Notes: generated from the letters alone by a model not told the origin. A stretch of DNA of 64,000 bases from Paenibacillus sinopodophylli (GCF_005930355.1 NZ_VDBO01000010.1:1-64000); one strand, 5' to 3'; positions 7,164 through 16,096 are shown, counted from the stretch's first letter. A program made the numbers and translations.

Positions 7164-8648
7164 ATGTCATTAATCAAAATAACGAACCTAACGTTTGCCT
7201 ATGAAGGCAGCTACGATAACATTTTCGATCAGATCAGCTTTCAAATGGATACGAATTGGAAATTAGGCTTTACGGGTAGGAACGGCAGGGGAAAAACGAC
7301 GTTTCTGAACCTATTGCTCGGCAAATATGAATACAACGGCACCATTTCTGCCGATGTCAGCTTTGAATATTTTCCATTCCAAGTTGCGAACAAAGAAATC
7401 CATACACTGGACCTGATTGACAGCATATATCCTGACTATCAGCACTGGGAGCTCCTTCGCGAGCTTTCATTGCTCAAAGTGTCAGAGGATGTTTTATATC
7501 GACCTTTCGATACCTTGTCTAACGGTGAGCAAACGAAAGTACAGCTAGCTGCATTATTTCTGAAAGAAAACAGCTTTCTGCTTATCGACGAGCCTACCAA
7601 CCATCTCGACATTCATGCCAGGAAACTAGTGAGTGATTATTTGAACATGAAGAGCGGCTTTATTCTGGTTTCCCACGATCGGGCTTTCCTGGATAACTGC
7701 GTGGATCATATCCTTTCGATCAACAAGACCAGCATTGATATTCAGAGAGGGAATTTTTCCGATTGGTGGGACAATAAACAGCGTCATGACAACTACGAAA
7801 TGGACCAGAACGAGAAGCTGCGAAAGGACATCAAACGGCTGAACGAAGCAGCGAATCGAACGAGTACGTGGTCGCACGAGGTAGAGAAATCGAAAAACGG
7901 TACACGTAATTCCGGCTCCAAGCTCGATAAAGGATACGTCGGTCACAAGGCTGCGAAAATGATGAAACGATCCAAGTCGCTCGAGAACAGGCAGCAATCT
8001 GTGATCGAAGAACGATCTCAGCTTCTGCGAAATGTGGAAAGCTCCGAGAGCCTTAAACTCGCACAACTGACTTATCACAAGCCCCAGCTAGTTCATATGG
8101 ATCACGTTTCGATTCAGTTCGGCGAGAAGACAGTTTGCCGCGACGTCAGCTTTACCATTGAACAAGGAGACCGCATTGCGCTTGCTGGTCTGAATGGTTC
8201 CGGCAAATCAAGTCTTCTCAAGCTAATAAACGGCGAGGAAATCCCCTTCTCAGGGACATTCCACAAGGGAAGCCAGCTGAAAATCTCATACGTACCGCAG
8301 GACACTTCACATTTGCGAGGAAATTTGTCGGAGTACGCTGAAACTGAAGGAATCGATGAGAGCCTGTTCAAAGCGATTCTAAGGAAGCTTGATTTCTCTC
8401 GTATTCAATTCGAGAAGGATATGGCCTCCTTTAGCGGCGGTCAAAAGAAAAAGGTACTCATCGCGAAAAGCCTATGCGAGCAGGTCCACCTGCATATTTG
8501 GGACGAACCACTGAATTTTATCGATGTCATTTCCCGTATGCAAATCGAAGAGCTGTTGCTGGAGCATTCGCCAACCATTCTTTTTGTAGAGCATGACAGC
8601 GAGTTTTGCAAAAATGTTGCGACAAAGCACGTTACACTGAATGGCTGA
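7164..8648 (+). CDS. Lsa-like ABC-F ribosomal protection protein
   Basis: 494 residues with two ABC ATPase domains and no membrane segments. Site 1 has GRNGRGKTT (38-46), LSNGEQ and LLIDEPTNHLD. Site 2 has GLNGSGKSS, FSGGQKKK and a variant Walker B, HIWDEPLNFID. The opening MSLIKITNLTFAYEGSYDNIF closely resembles the Lsa group, whose members act at the ribosome to displace lincosamides, streptogramin A and pleuromutilins. The start at 7164 follows AAGGGGGAA by eight bases; an upstream in-frame extension to 7005 would run through the attenuator and lacks a ribosome site. Expression is probably drug-induced through the attenuator. The exact drug range cannot be read from sequence. Confidence 0.9.
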   Translation: MSLIKITNLTFAYEGSYDNIFDQISFQMDTNWKLGFTGRNGRGKTTFLNLLLGKYEYNGTISADVSFEYFPFQVANKEIHTLDLIDSIYPDYQHWELLRELSLLKVSEDVLYRPFDTLSNGEQTKVQLAALFLKENSFLLIDEPTNHLDIHARKLVSDYLNMKSGFILVSHDRAFLDNCVDHILSINKTSIDIQRGNFSDWWDNKQRHDNYEMDQNEKLRKDIKRLNEAANRTSTWSHEVEKSKNGTRNSGSKLDKGYVGHKAAKMMKRSKSLENRQQSVIEERSQLLRNVESSESLKLAQLTYHKPQLVHMDHVSIQFGEKTVCRDVSFTIEQGDRIALAGLNGSGKSSLLKLINGEEIPFSGTFHKGSQLKISYVPQDTSHLRGNLSEYAETEGIDESLFKAILRKLDFSRIQFEKDMASFSGGQKKKVLIAKSLCEQVHLHIWDEPLNFIDVISRMQIEELLLEHSPTILFVEHDSEFCKNVATKHVTLNG

Positions 8649-8780
8649 TCCATTTTGCCCACTAATGCCAGCCTGCTGTGCTGATTTCGCCTTGCCCTAT
8701 GCAAGAAACAGGGTGCAGAGCCCAGCCCCGATGGTATCGACGATATTAGAAAATCTATGTTTGCTCCTTTCATTCCAAAA

Positions 8781-8804
8781 AAAATCCCCCATTTGGGGGA
8801 TTTT
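8781..8804. terminator. terminator between convergent ABC-F and ABC-transporter genes
   Basis: Ten-bp arms AAAATCCCCC and GGGGGATTTT enclose ATTT. The minus-strand transcript has a long T-run after the stem, so it is strongest for the ABC transporter gene ending at 8806; it can also serve the ABC-F gene. Confidence 0.88.
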
Positions 8805-8805
8805 C

Positions 8806-11196
8806 CTATTCTGATCGCAGAGCGATAACGGGATCTTTCTTCGTAGCTGCTTTCGCAGGAATCAAACCCGCAAGCAAGGTCAGCACCATGCTGCCAATGA
8901 TTAGTGCCCCAGCATGTGTCCATGTTAATTGTGCAATTCCTTCGATATCTAGCAGGTTCGCGATTATGCTGTTGACTACAATCGTCAGCAAGTAGGATAC
9001 AACGATACCAAGTGAACCTGCTACGAAACCTACAATTAATGTTTCTGCATTAAACAAGCGCGATATATCTTTTTTCCTTGCCCCAATGCTGCGTAGAATG
9101 CCAATCTCCTTCGTACGTTCCAGTACCGAAACATAAGTGATAATGCCAATCATAATCGTAGACACGACCAGGGAAATCGCAGCAAAGCCAACTAGTACAT
9201 AAGATACGGTGTCCAGTACGGTTTGAATAGTCGAGCCAATCATCTCCGACATATCCGAGTAAAGGATGTGATCATTCTCTTCTTTACCTTCGTTGTAGTC
9301 GTCCAAATATTGCTTAATTTCATTCTTAGCCGTGAAATCTTTCGGATAAATATTGATGCTCGAAGGAGATGTATCCGCACCAAATATCCGTAATCTCAAT
9401 TGCTTCGCATCATCATCGACGAATGGAGAGTTCAGGATGACATCCCGATCTGATGCTTGTTGGGCCACAGCAATAGCTGATTCAGCAGCATTCTGGACGA
9501 TGTAATCAGTCAACTCCGGCGTATAAACCAGTCCCTCAGACAAATATCCGCCGGATGATATGCTTTCTTCCTTGATCCTTAGAATCCCTGTAATGGTTAA
9601 TTCCAATCCATCAGCAATTTCAAACAATTCATCGTATGACTCTGCATTCGCGGGAGTAAATAGACCATTTTCACTTTGCGTATAGAAATTGTCATTTGGA
9701 ACGACCTTCAAGATTTTCTTTCCTATAAAATCGCTTAGTTTATCGTAACCATCCTCTGTATAAATACCAAGCTTTTCGTAAAATGCCTGATCGATCCGAT
9801 TGTACGAGTCCACCACGATGGCTACCTCATTCTGAGTGGTGGGATAACGGCTTCCTTCCCCAATCAAATCATAGAGTGAAAGAATAAACTCATCGTTCGC
9901 AGGCAGCTCTTGCCAATACGTTGGCACCGATCCAAAACCAGGCGGCGCAGTAGACGCAAGGGCTGTCGAGGTTTCGTACTTGACCACATCCTCCTCGCCT
10001 TTCGCTAGTACATTCATGCCTACTTTTCGGTCATAAGATAGGGCATTGATTTCGTCGGGAAGCGAGGTCTGAATTTGTGATATGTATTCATAATATTCCG
10101 GAGTCAACACATTCGCATGAAGCTCCAAGCTGGCACTACTGTCGTAAGCATATATAGCGTCGGCGTTAATGAATTCTCCGTCCTCATCACCACTGCTCTG
10201 GCTAAAAGGCGAGCCTTCCGGCGGTCCCGCTGCCCCCTGTTGCACACCTTCCGTGATCGTAACCGGGAACCCTGACAACGTGTCCGACTGTAATTTAGTT
10301 ATATAATTAGAGAGTCCCGTTGACAGCGCCAATACGAGTGCCACCCCGATAATACCGATACTGCCGGCAAATGCAGTAATGAGCGTTCTTCCCTTTTTGG
10401 TCAACAAATTTTTGAACGATAACGAAGTAGCCGTCAGCAGTGACATGGAGGTTGCCTCCAAACGGAGCTGCTCACCTTCTGATGGGTTTCCTTGTTTCTT
10501 AGCCTGTTCATCCTTTAACATGGGGTTGCTGTCCGATTGAACTTCCCCATCTCGCAGGTGAATAATTCTGCTGCTGTATTCCTCAGCCAAGTCACCGTTA
10601 TGGGTAACCATAATGACAAGCTTTGTTTTCGAAATTCGATTCAGAATCTCCATCACTTGAAGACTAGTCTGGCTATCCAGTGCTCCTGTTGGTTCATCTG
10701 CCAGAATAATATCAGGATCGTTAACCAATGCTCTAGCAATGGCAACACGCTGCATCTGTCCACCGGACAACTGATTAGGCTTTTTATTCAGCTTAGTGCC
10801 TAGACCAACCGATTCAAGCGCCTGCTTGGCCTTCTGACGGCGCTCGGCTACTGAAACCCCCGATAATGTCATCGCAATCTCAACATTTTGCAAGATGGTC
10901 TGATGCGAAATAAGATTATAATTTTGGAAAACAAATCCGATAGAGCGATTGCGATAGGCGTCCCAGTCTTTATCTTTGAAGTGTTTGGTTGACTTTCCTC
11001 CAAGGGAAAGATCACCCTCGTCATAACGATCCAATCCGCCAATAATATTTAGCAGCGTAGTTTTCCCACAGCCCGATGGGCCCAAGATGGAAACAAATTC
11101 GCTTTCTCTGAATGCTAACGAGACCCCTTTCAAAGCATGTACAACTTCTCCGCTGTGGTATGATTTCTGAATATCTGTTAATCTGAGCGCAGACAT
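8806..11196 (-). CDS. MacB-type ABC transporter, ATPase fused to FtsX-like permease
   Basis: 796 residues. Residues 1-230 are an ABC ATPase: Walker A GPSGCGKTT near 39-47, signature LSGGQ, Walker B IILADEPTGALD and the H-loop. A membrane helix follows near 265-290. Residues of about 295-650 form a large extracytoplasmic region. Three C-terminal helices form an FtsX/MacB permease unit near 660-796. Such mechanotransmitter-type transporters drive extracellular events or expel peptides and antibiotics without carrying substrate through a classic channel. The two-component pair upstream and a response-regulator-type repeat in its promoter suggest it responds to an envelope stress or antimicrobial. 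The substrate is unknown. GGAGG lies before the ATG. Confidence 0.88.
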   Translation of the reverse strand: MSALRLTDIQKSYHSGEVVHALKGVSLAFRESEFVSILGPSGCGKTTLLNIIGGLDRYDEGDLSLGGKSTKHFKDKDWDAYRNRSIGFVFQNYNLISHQTILQNVEIAMTLSGVSVAERRQKAKQALESVGLGTKLNKKPNQLSGGQMQRVAIARALVNDPDIILADEPTGALDSQTSLQVMEILNRISKTKLVIMVTHNGDLAEEYSSRIIHLRDGEVQSDSNPMLKDEQAKKQGNPSEGEQLRLEATSMSLLTATSLSFKNLLTKKGRTLITAFAGSIGIIGVALVLALSTGLSNYITKLQSDTLSGFPVTITEGVQQGAAGPPEGSPFSQSSGDEDGEFINADAIYAYDSSASLELHANVLTPEYYEYISQIQTSLPDEINALSYDRKVGMNVLAKGEEDVVKYETSTALASTAPPGFGSVPTYWQELPANDEFILSLYDLIGEGSRYPTTQNEVAIVVDSYNRIDQAFYEKLGIYTEDGYDKLSDFIGKKILKVVPNDNFYTQSENGLFTPANAESYDELFEIADGLELTITGILRIKEESISSGGYLSEGLVYTPELTDYIVQNAAESAIAVAQQASDRDVILNSPFVDDDAKQLRLRIFGADTSPSSINIYPKDFTAKNEIKQYLDDYNEGKEENDHILYSDMSEMIGSTIQTVLDTVSYVLVGFAAISLVVSTIMIGIITYVSVLERTKEIGILRSIGARKKDISRLFNAETLIVGFVAGSLGIVVSYLLTIVVNSIIANLLDIEGIAQLTWTHAGALIIGSMVLTLLAGLIPAKAATKKDPVIALRSE

Positions 11197-11229
11197 GATC
11201 CATTTCCTCCTCTAGTTATGTAACTAAAG

Positions 11230-11286
11230 CTATCTTAACAAGCGAAGTTAAACGGAGAGGAAGAAGTAGTTAAATTAAAGGTAAAC
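11230..11286 (-). promoter_or_regulatory. regulated promoter of the MacB-type transporter with direct-repeat operator
   Basis: On the minus strand GTTTACC (11286-11280) and ATTTAAC (11275-11269) lie 11 bp apart. This is one helical turn, as for OmpR/PhoP-family regulators. A TAAGAT further downstream near 11232-11237 could be the -10 element. The first heptamer is identical to one before the kinase gene. Confidence 0.55.
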
Positions 11287-11303
11287 CAACGTTTAAATCG
11301 AAT

Positions 11304-11993
11304 TTACACTTTAAAACGGTAACCCGCACCCCAGATCGTCTGGATATACTGTGGATTTTGCGGGTTTTTTTCAATTTTTTCTCGTAGTCGATTGATATGG
11401 ACAGCCACGGTTTTCAAGTCTCCGATCGCATCCATTCCCCATATTTTTTCGTACAATTGCTCTTTGCTAAATACGATATCCGGGTTAGAAACGATAAACA
11501 GCAGCAATTCAAATTCCTTGTTCTTGAACTCGACTTCCTCCTGATAAACAAAGACGCGATGTGTGAGCTCGTTGATACGAATTGGGCCAGCTACAACTTC
11601 TCGCGTTTTGCTTGATCCGCTGATTGTCAGCCGCTCGTACTGTGACAAATTTGCCTTCACTCTGGCAATCAACTCCGTTGGAGAGAACGGCTTAGCAATA
11701 TAGTCATCTGCACCAAGTCCAAGTCCCCTTACTTTATCCGATACATCGTCCTTAGCTGATACCATCAGAATCGGAATATCCGTTATTACACGAACCGCTC
11801 TGCATACCTCGTAGCCCGACATTCCCGGCAGCATGAGATCGAGTAGAATCATATCGAAGTCTCCTGAGCTTGCCAGACGCAGCCCCTCATGTCCATCAAT
11901 AGCAATCGTCACTTGGTAGCCTTCAATTTCCAAAAAATCTCGCTCAATTTCTGCAATTGCCATATCATCTTCAATGATCAGAACTTTTTTCAT
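11304..11993 (-). CDS. OmpR-family response regulator
   Basis: 229 residues. The receiver domain (1-115) has the acidic pair EDD near 8-10, phosphoacceptor Asp in LLDLMLPGMSG near 52, and the conserved Lys in YIAKPF. A winged-helix DNA-binding domain (130-228) ends in GAGYRFKV. The start at 11993 is preceded by AAGGGAG with six bases of spacing; a longer frame to 12044 has no such site. It overlaps the kinase gene by 23 bp, so the two are translated together. It probably binds the 11-bp-period repeats upstream of the kinase and the transporter. Confidence 0.95.
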   Translation of the reverse strand: MKKVLIIEDDMAIAEIERDFLEIEGYQVTIAIDGHEGLRLASSGDFDMILLDLMLPGMSGYEVCRAVRVITDIPILMVSAKDDVSDKVRGLGLGADDYIAKPFSPTELIARVKANLSQYERLTISGSSKTREVVAGPIRINELTHRVFVYQEEVEFKNKEFELLLFIVSNPDIVFSKEQLYEKIWGMDAIGDLKTVAVHINRLREKIEKNPQNPQYIQTIWGAGYRFKV

Positions 11994-13431
11994 AGTCTGC
12001 TCCCTTGGTTCTCTTATGTTTTGGAATCGATATTCGAATAGCAAGTCCGCCTAAAGGCGCGAGATCTGCACGTATATGTCCTCCCAATCGCTCGATGATT
12101 TTGCTTGATATAGCCAAGCCCAATCCACTGCCCGTCTCCGGATTTTTCCTGGAAGAATCACTACGATAGAACACATCGAATAGCTTCTTCAACTCCTCCT
12201 GGGTTACTCCGGGACCGTCATCGGCCAGTACAATTTCTACATCATGCTCGCTTGCTGTGCACACCATACAAACTTCAACACGTTCCTTATTTTTATATTT
12301 CAAGCTGTTTTCCAAAATATTCTGAATGACATTACGGAACTGTACAACGTCGATAAGCGTTTCCTCATGCGGCAACTGACCTTCAATTCGAATGCTCAAT
12401 CCCTTGGAATCGTACTCCGCCGAGAAAGCGGTCATCGTCTTCCTCAGCTCATCCCCAATATCGACAAGCTCCAAGTACAGCGGAAATTCTCCAATATCCA
12501 ATTTGGAAAATAAAAAAAGCTGATTGATAATATGTTCCAGACTCGCGGTCTTGTTCTTAATGGTTGCAAAATACTTCTCTTGCATTTGCGGGGTTGAAGC
12601 CACCCCCTTCTCTAAGCCTTCAACATATGCCTTTATAGAAGTTAACGGCGTTCGCAAATCATGGGAAATGCCCGCGATCAATTCCTTGCGATTATTCTCA
12701 TCCTTCTGCCGGTCTGTGACCATCATGGACAGGCGCTCCGCCATCTCATTGAAATCGGCGCATACAGGTGCGAACTCATCCTGCTTCTCATAATGAATGC
12801 GATAGGTCAAATGGCCATCTCTGAGCTGATGCACCCCATCCGCTAGTATTTGAATAGGATTCATAATACTTCGGAACACAAATTTTGTTAATGCGCGATT
12901 AGTCAGGATGACCACGACGATAAGAACCAACAACATGATAATGCCAACATAAATACGTTGCTGAAATGCATTTCGACTATGAATGGTAAAGTTTGAATCT
13001 GTTAAAACAAGCGCATAATCACCTGCAGCCACACTGTAAACAGCAAGCTTATCGGTCAACATCATAACCGGACTCGACTCAGACAAATCGAAATCGGACA
13101 AATATTCATTGGGCAATGTTTCAGGATACAATAAGTGATTGCCAGCATACAGGGACAAGTCCAAGCCTGATCCTAAGTTCTCCACATTAAACTGGTCAAT
13201 TGCAGACTGGAGCACTTCCACATCCGTGCTTGAGCCACTATTCGTTGCAAGTTGATCTACGTCTTCCATATGCTCGAAGAATTGATCGCTATACTTCAAT
13301 GGTGGCAGTTCACGTGCACCCGTGACGCCTGAATAAATAAGCACCATGCACATGCTGGTTACAATCATAAGCACAATCGGCAGCATAAGCATCAAGATGT
13401 TAGAGAAGTATAATCGGCGCTTTACACTCAT
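11971..13431 (-). CDS. membrane sensor histidine kinase
   Basis: 486 residues. A membrane helix near 10-34, an extracytoplasmic region of about 120 residues (36-157), a second helix (158-178), HAMP linker (180-230), HisKA with phosphoacceptor His257 in ISHDLRTPLTS, and HATPase with N-box NILENSLKYK, G1 DDGPGV and G2 GSGLGLAIS. It should phosphorylate the response regulator whose start it overlaps. The outside domain is long enough to bind a ligand directly, unlike the short BceS-type sensors. Promoter signals lie at 13464-13518. Confidence 0.95.
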   Translation of the reverse strand: MSVKRRLYFSNILMLMLPIVLMIVTSMCMVLIYSGVTGARELPPLKYSDQFFEHMEDVDQLATNSGSSTDVEVLQSAIDQFNVENLGSGLDLSLYAGNHLLYPETLPNEYLSDFDLSESSPVMMLTDKLAVYSVAAGDYALVLTDSNFTIHSRNAFQQRIYVGIIMLLVLIVVVILTNRALTKFVFRSIMNPIQILADGVHQLRDGHLTYRIHYEKQDEFAPVCADFNEMAERLSMMVTDRQKDENNRKELIAGISHDLRTPLTSIKAYVEGLEKGVASTPQMQEKYFATIKNKTASLEHIINQLFLFSKLDIGEFPLYLELVDIGDELRKTMTAFSAEYDSKGLSIRIEGQLPHEETLIDVVQFRNVIQNILENSLKYKNKERVEVCMVCTASEHDVEIVLADDGPGVTQEELKKLFDVFYRSDSSRKNPETGSGLGLAISSKIIERLGGHIRADLAPLGGLAIRISIPKHKRTKGADYEKSSDH

Positions 13432-13463
13432 GATTCGTTCACCCTTCCAAAGACAATACCTAT

Positions 13464-13518
13464 AGTATAATCCATATTGTTAAACGGTTGGGGAACCATA
13501 GGTTAACGAAAGGTAAAC
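13464..13518 (-). promoter_or_regulatory. kinase-operon promoter with response-regulator-type direct repeat
   Basis: On the minus strand GTTTACC (13518-13512) and GTTAACC (13507-13501) repeat with an 11-bp period. They lie just upstream of a poor -35 region and a good -10 TATACT (13469-13464). A weak -35 next to an 11-bp direct repeat suits an activator-dependent, probably autoregulated, promoter. Confidence 0.55.
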
Positions 13519-13547
13519 AGGTCCAGAATGTTCCTCTTAAAATTCGC

Positions 13548-13601
13548 TTTACAGGACACCTAATGGTGTTATATGATGAATTAGGACACTTAATGGTGTC
13601 C
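13548..13601 (+). promoter_or_regulatory. DoxX-gene promoter with two palindromic operators
   Basis: A -35 TTTACA (13548-13553) and a -10 TATGAT (13572-13577) are 18 bp apart. The spacer is filled by an imperfect 18-bp palindrome (13554-13571). A better copy, GGACACTTAATGGTGTCC, lies at 13584-13601, over or just after the transcription start. The two copies are centred 30 bp apart. A repressor bound there would block the promoter; no obvious repressor gene is adjacent. Confidence 0.65.
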
Positions 13602-13631
13602 AATAATATATGGATAAGGAAGATGACTCCC

Positions 13632-14000
13632 ATGCACATTCTAAGCATCGTTCTTCAAAGCTGGCTGCTTTTCTCCATGGCCTTTTTCGGTGGAAGTAAG
13701 CTTGCTGGAGCCCAGCATCAGGTCGAACTATTCGATTCAATCAAGCTTCCTCAATGGTTCCGTGTCATTACAGGCTACGTCCAAATTGCTGGATGCATTG
13801 GGCTCATTATCGGCTACTGGAATCCAGGTGCTGCCGCATGGACTAGTATAGGGATTGGCATTATGATGTTAGTTGCGTTCTTCACACATCTCAGAGTGAA
13901 GCATCCCATTGGAAAAATCATACCTGCTCTATTGAATTTATTGATAGCTGCTGCAATAGTCATCCTAAATGCTGACAAACTGTCTTCGCTTTTTGGTTAA
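13632..14000 (+). CDS. DoxX-like small membrane protein
   Basis: About 122 residues with four predicted membrane helices. The sequence FGGSKLAGA near the start and the WFRVITGYVQIAGCIGLIIG region are typical of the DoxX-like family, small integral membrane proteins often linked to redox or thiol stress. Their exact biochemical role is not settled. I choose ATG 13632 because AAGGAAG lies about nine bases upstream; ATG 13623 is only two bases from it. The gene is divergent from the kinase operon and has its own operator-controlled promoter. Confidence 0.8.
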   Translation: MHILSIVLQSWLLFSMAFFGGSKLAGAQHQVELFDSIKLPQWFRVITGYVQIAGCIGLIIGYWNPGAAAWTSIGIGIMMLVAFFTHLRVKHPIGKIIPALLNLLIAAAIVILNADKLSSLFG

Positions 14001-14010
14001 GTTCCAGTAT

Positions 14011-14057
14011 AAATCCCCGCCAAGCCTTATAATCATTGGGCTCGCGGGGATTTTTTT
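14011..14057 (+). terminator. terminator of the DoxX-like gene
   Basis: AAATCCCCGC at 14011-14020 pairs with GCGGGGATTT at 14044-14053, with a short inner AGCC/GGCT pairing, followed by a T-run. It lies just after the stop at 14000. Confidence 0.9.
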
Positions 14058-14073
14058 ATTCGTATGGATAAAT

Positions 14074-14128
14074 CTTATTGACATCATAACGGTCTCAATG
14101 ATACATTGTGCATACACAACATACACAA
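14074..14128 (+). promoter_or_regulatory. promoter and probable GntR operator of the ABC/GntR operon
   Basis: TTGACA is followed 17-18 bp later by an ATACAT/TACATT -10. Overlapping it, 14106-14119 reads TTGTGCATACACAA, with perfect TTGTG/CACAA arms, and a further ACACAA follows at 14123-14128. The GntR regulator at the end of the operon is the likely ligand, by analogy with YtrA autoregulation. Confidence 0.55.
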
Positions 14129-14148
14129 TTTGAATTGGAGGAAACAAA

Positions 14149-15003
14149 ATGCTGGCATTGGATATCAAACATTTAAATAAAAAATATGAGCATTTTGAAT
14201 TAAATAACGTATCATTCCAACTGGAACAGGGTTATATTATGGGCTTCATCGGAGCCAACGGTGCGGGGAAAACAACGACCATTAAAGCCATTTTGGACTT
14301 GATTCGTGCAGATAGCGGAGAAATCCGTATTTTAGGAAAAAATATGTCCGAGAATGAGATTGAGTTGAAACAAGTAATCGGGTCTGCATTCGGAGACATG
14401 AATTTTTACACTCGCAATAAGATCAAAACACTGACCAATGTGATCAAACGGTTTTATGCGAATTGGGATGATGAAACCTACTACAAATATTTGAGAAAGT
14501 TCAACTTAATCGAAGACAAAAAAATAGCGGAGTTGTCCACCGGGATGAAAGTGAAATATAGCTTAGCCATTGCCCTGTCACACGGTGCTAAGCTGCTTAT
14601 TCTCGATGAGCCTACAAGCGGTCTTGATCCGATTGCCAGGGACAATCTTCTGGATATTTTCCGAGAGCTTGTGCAGGATGGCGAAATCAGCATTCTATTC
14701 TCAACGCATATCACATCCGACTTGGAGAAATGTGCAGATTATATTACCTATATCCATAACGGTCAAATTATCAACAGCGGGGAAAAGGAACAATTTATCG
14801 ATACGTATCGTTTATTGAATGGTAAAAAAGATCAATTGGATATCGTTAAGAACCAGCTTATCTCCTACAAAACAAGTTCTTTTGGCTTCACTGGCTTGAT
14901 TCATACCAAAGACTTAGATCCCTCATTAGATATTCAATGGACTATACCGAATATTGAGGAAATTATGATCTACTGCTCTAGGAAGGAGGATCTGTATGTA
15001 TAA
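14149..15003 (+). CDS. ABC transporter ATP-binding protein (Ytr-like operon)
   Basis: 284 residues with one ABC ATPase domain: Walker A GANGAGKTT near 40-48, a shortened signature ELSTGMKVK near 125, Walker B LLILDEPTSGLD and H-loop STHI. Residues 215-284 are a family-specific tail. It pairs with the next gene, a membrane subunit, to which it is joined by an eight-base overlap. GGAGG lies before the ATG at 14149. Related ytr-type operons respond to cell-wall antibiotics, but the substrate here is unknown. Confidence 0.92.
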   Translation: MLALDIKHLNKKYEHFELNNVSFQLEQGYIMGFIGANGAGKTTTIKAILDLIRADSGEIRILGKNMSENEIELKQVIGSAFGDMNFYTRNKIKTLTNVIKRFYANWDDETYYKYLRKFNLIEDKKIAELSTGMKVKYSLAIALSHGAKLLILDEPTSGLDPIARDNLLDIFRELVQDGEISILFSTHITSDLEKCADYITYIHNGQIINSGEKEQFIDTYRLLNGKKDQLDIVKNQLISYKTSSFGFTGLIHTKDLDPSLDIQWTIPNIEEIMIYCSRKEDLYV

Positions 15004-15649
15004 TCTATTGATAAAAGAATTGAAGCTCGGCGTTAATCCTTTCTTTTATGCCTTGCCTTTTCTGACAGGTGCTTTAATGCTAATTCCCGGATGGTTATAC
15101 TTCTTGGTCATCCTTTACTTTTGCTTTATAACGATACCGAATATGTTCGCAGGCTATAAAACGCAAAATGATTTAATATTTTCAAGCATGATGCCTGTTA
15201 CTAAGAAAGACATTGTTAAAGCAAAGATCGGCGTTATCGTAATCCTCGAGCTATTGCATATTGTGATTGCCATGCTCTATGGCATACTGACGTTAAAATT
15301 ATATCCACATATGAAATACTTTTTCTTTGCACCTACCCTCGGCTTCTGGGGTCTCTGCTTCGTCATGCTGGCGATTTTCAACATCATCTTTATATCGATA
15401 TATTATAAGACGGCGTACAAATACGGTGCGGCAGCGTTTGTATCCATTACAGCTACCATGCTGTTTGCCGGAGGCGCAGAATGGCTCAGCATACAAAATT
15501 CGTATTTCTACGATCTATTTAAAGGGTCTGGTACTGATAACGTAGCCGTTCATCTTTCTATCCTGATCGCTGGCATTGTCATATTTGCGATATTTACGAT
15601 GATCGCTTATTATATTGCCAACAAACGGTTTGAGAAAGTGGAAATATAA
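14996..15649 (+). CDS. ABC-2-type membrane permease
   Basis: 217 residues with about six hydrophobic segments and a conserved cytoplasmic stretch KTQNDLIFSSMMPVTKKDI typical of the small ABC-2 membrane subunits found with Ytr/Bcr-like ATPases. It overlaps the ATPase gene by eight bases. Its TAA overlaps the ATG of the GntR gene (TAATG), so all three genes are translated as a unit. Confidence 0.85.
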   Translation: MYNLLIKELKLGVNPFFYALPFLTGALMLIPGWLYFLVILYFCFITIPNMFAGYKTQNDLIFSSMMPVTKKDIVKAKIGVIVILELLHIVIAMLYGILTLKLYPHMKYFFFAPTLGFWGLCFVMLAIFNIIFISIYYKTAYKYGAAAFVSITATMLFAGGAEWLSIQNSYFYDLFKGSGTDNVAVHLSILIAGIVIFAIFTMIAYYIANKRFEKVEI

Positions 15650-16014
15650 TGGACATAGCGATTTCGAACACCTCTGATAAACCCATTTATCAACAGCTTT
15701 TTGAACAAATCAGTGTACAGATTCTCAAGGGCGAATTAGAGAATGGTTATAGCCTGCCACCTATTCGACACGCAGCTATAGAGCTGCGTGTTAGTATTAT
15801 TACCGTCAAAAAAGCTTGGGAAGAGCTTGAACGACATGGTTTAATTTACACCGTAACCGGAAAAGGGTGTTTTGTTGCTAATCTAACATCCAAAGAAATC
15901 CTTCAAAAACGTAATGAGATGCTCCTGAAGCAGATGGTGATTGATATCTCCTATTACAAATCCTTCGGCCTCACACTAGATGAAGTTTATGAGCTTTTGA
16001 AGGAAATTTATTGA
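15649..16014 (+). CDS. GntR-family (YtrA subfamily) transcriptional regulator
   Basis: 121 residues. Residues 8-75 form the GntR winged helix (QQLFEQISVQILKGEL and TVKKAWEELERHGLIYT). The short helical tail (80-121) lacks a large effector domain and is typical of the YtrA subfamily. Such regulators repress their own ABC operon; here the gene is last in that operon. The start overlaps the permease stop. Confidence 0.92.
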   Translation: MDIAISNTSDKPIYQQLFEQISVQILKGELENGYSLPPIRHAAIELRVSIITVKKAWEELERHGLIYTVTGKGCFVANLTSKEILQKRNEMLLKQMVIDISYYKSFGLTLDEVYELLKEIY

Positions 16015-16096
16015 GCAGACAGCAATGAAGCTGGTGTAAGAGAACGAACGACTCCAAACGGAGCATACAGCTCATGTGTCAGGTTACAGGCAAAAT

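Noticed and set aside
8649..8780. Possible small gene or RNA between the ABC-F gene and the terminator
   Set aside because: No ribosome site, hairpin or conserved-looking frame could be found.
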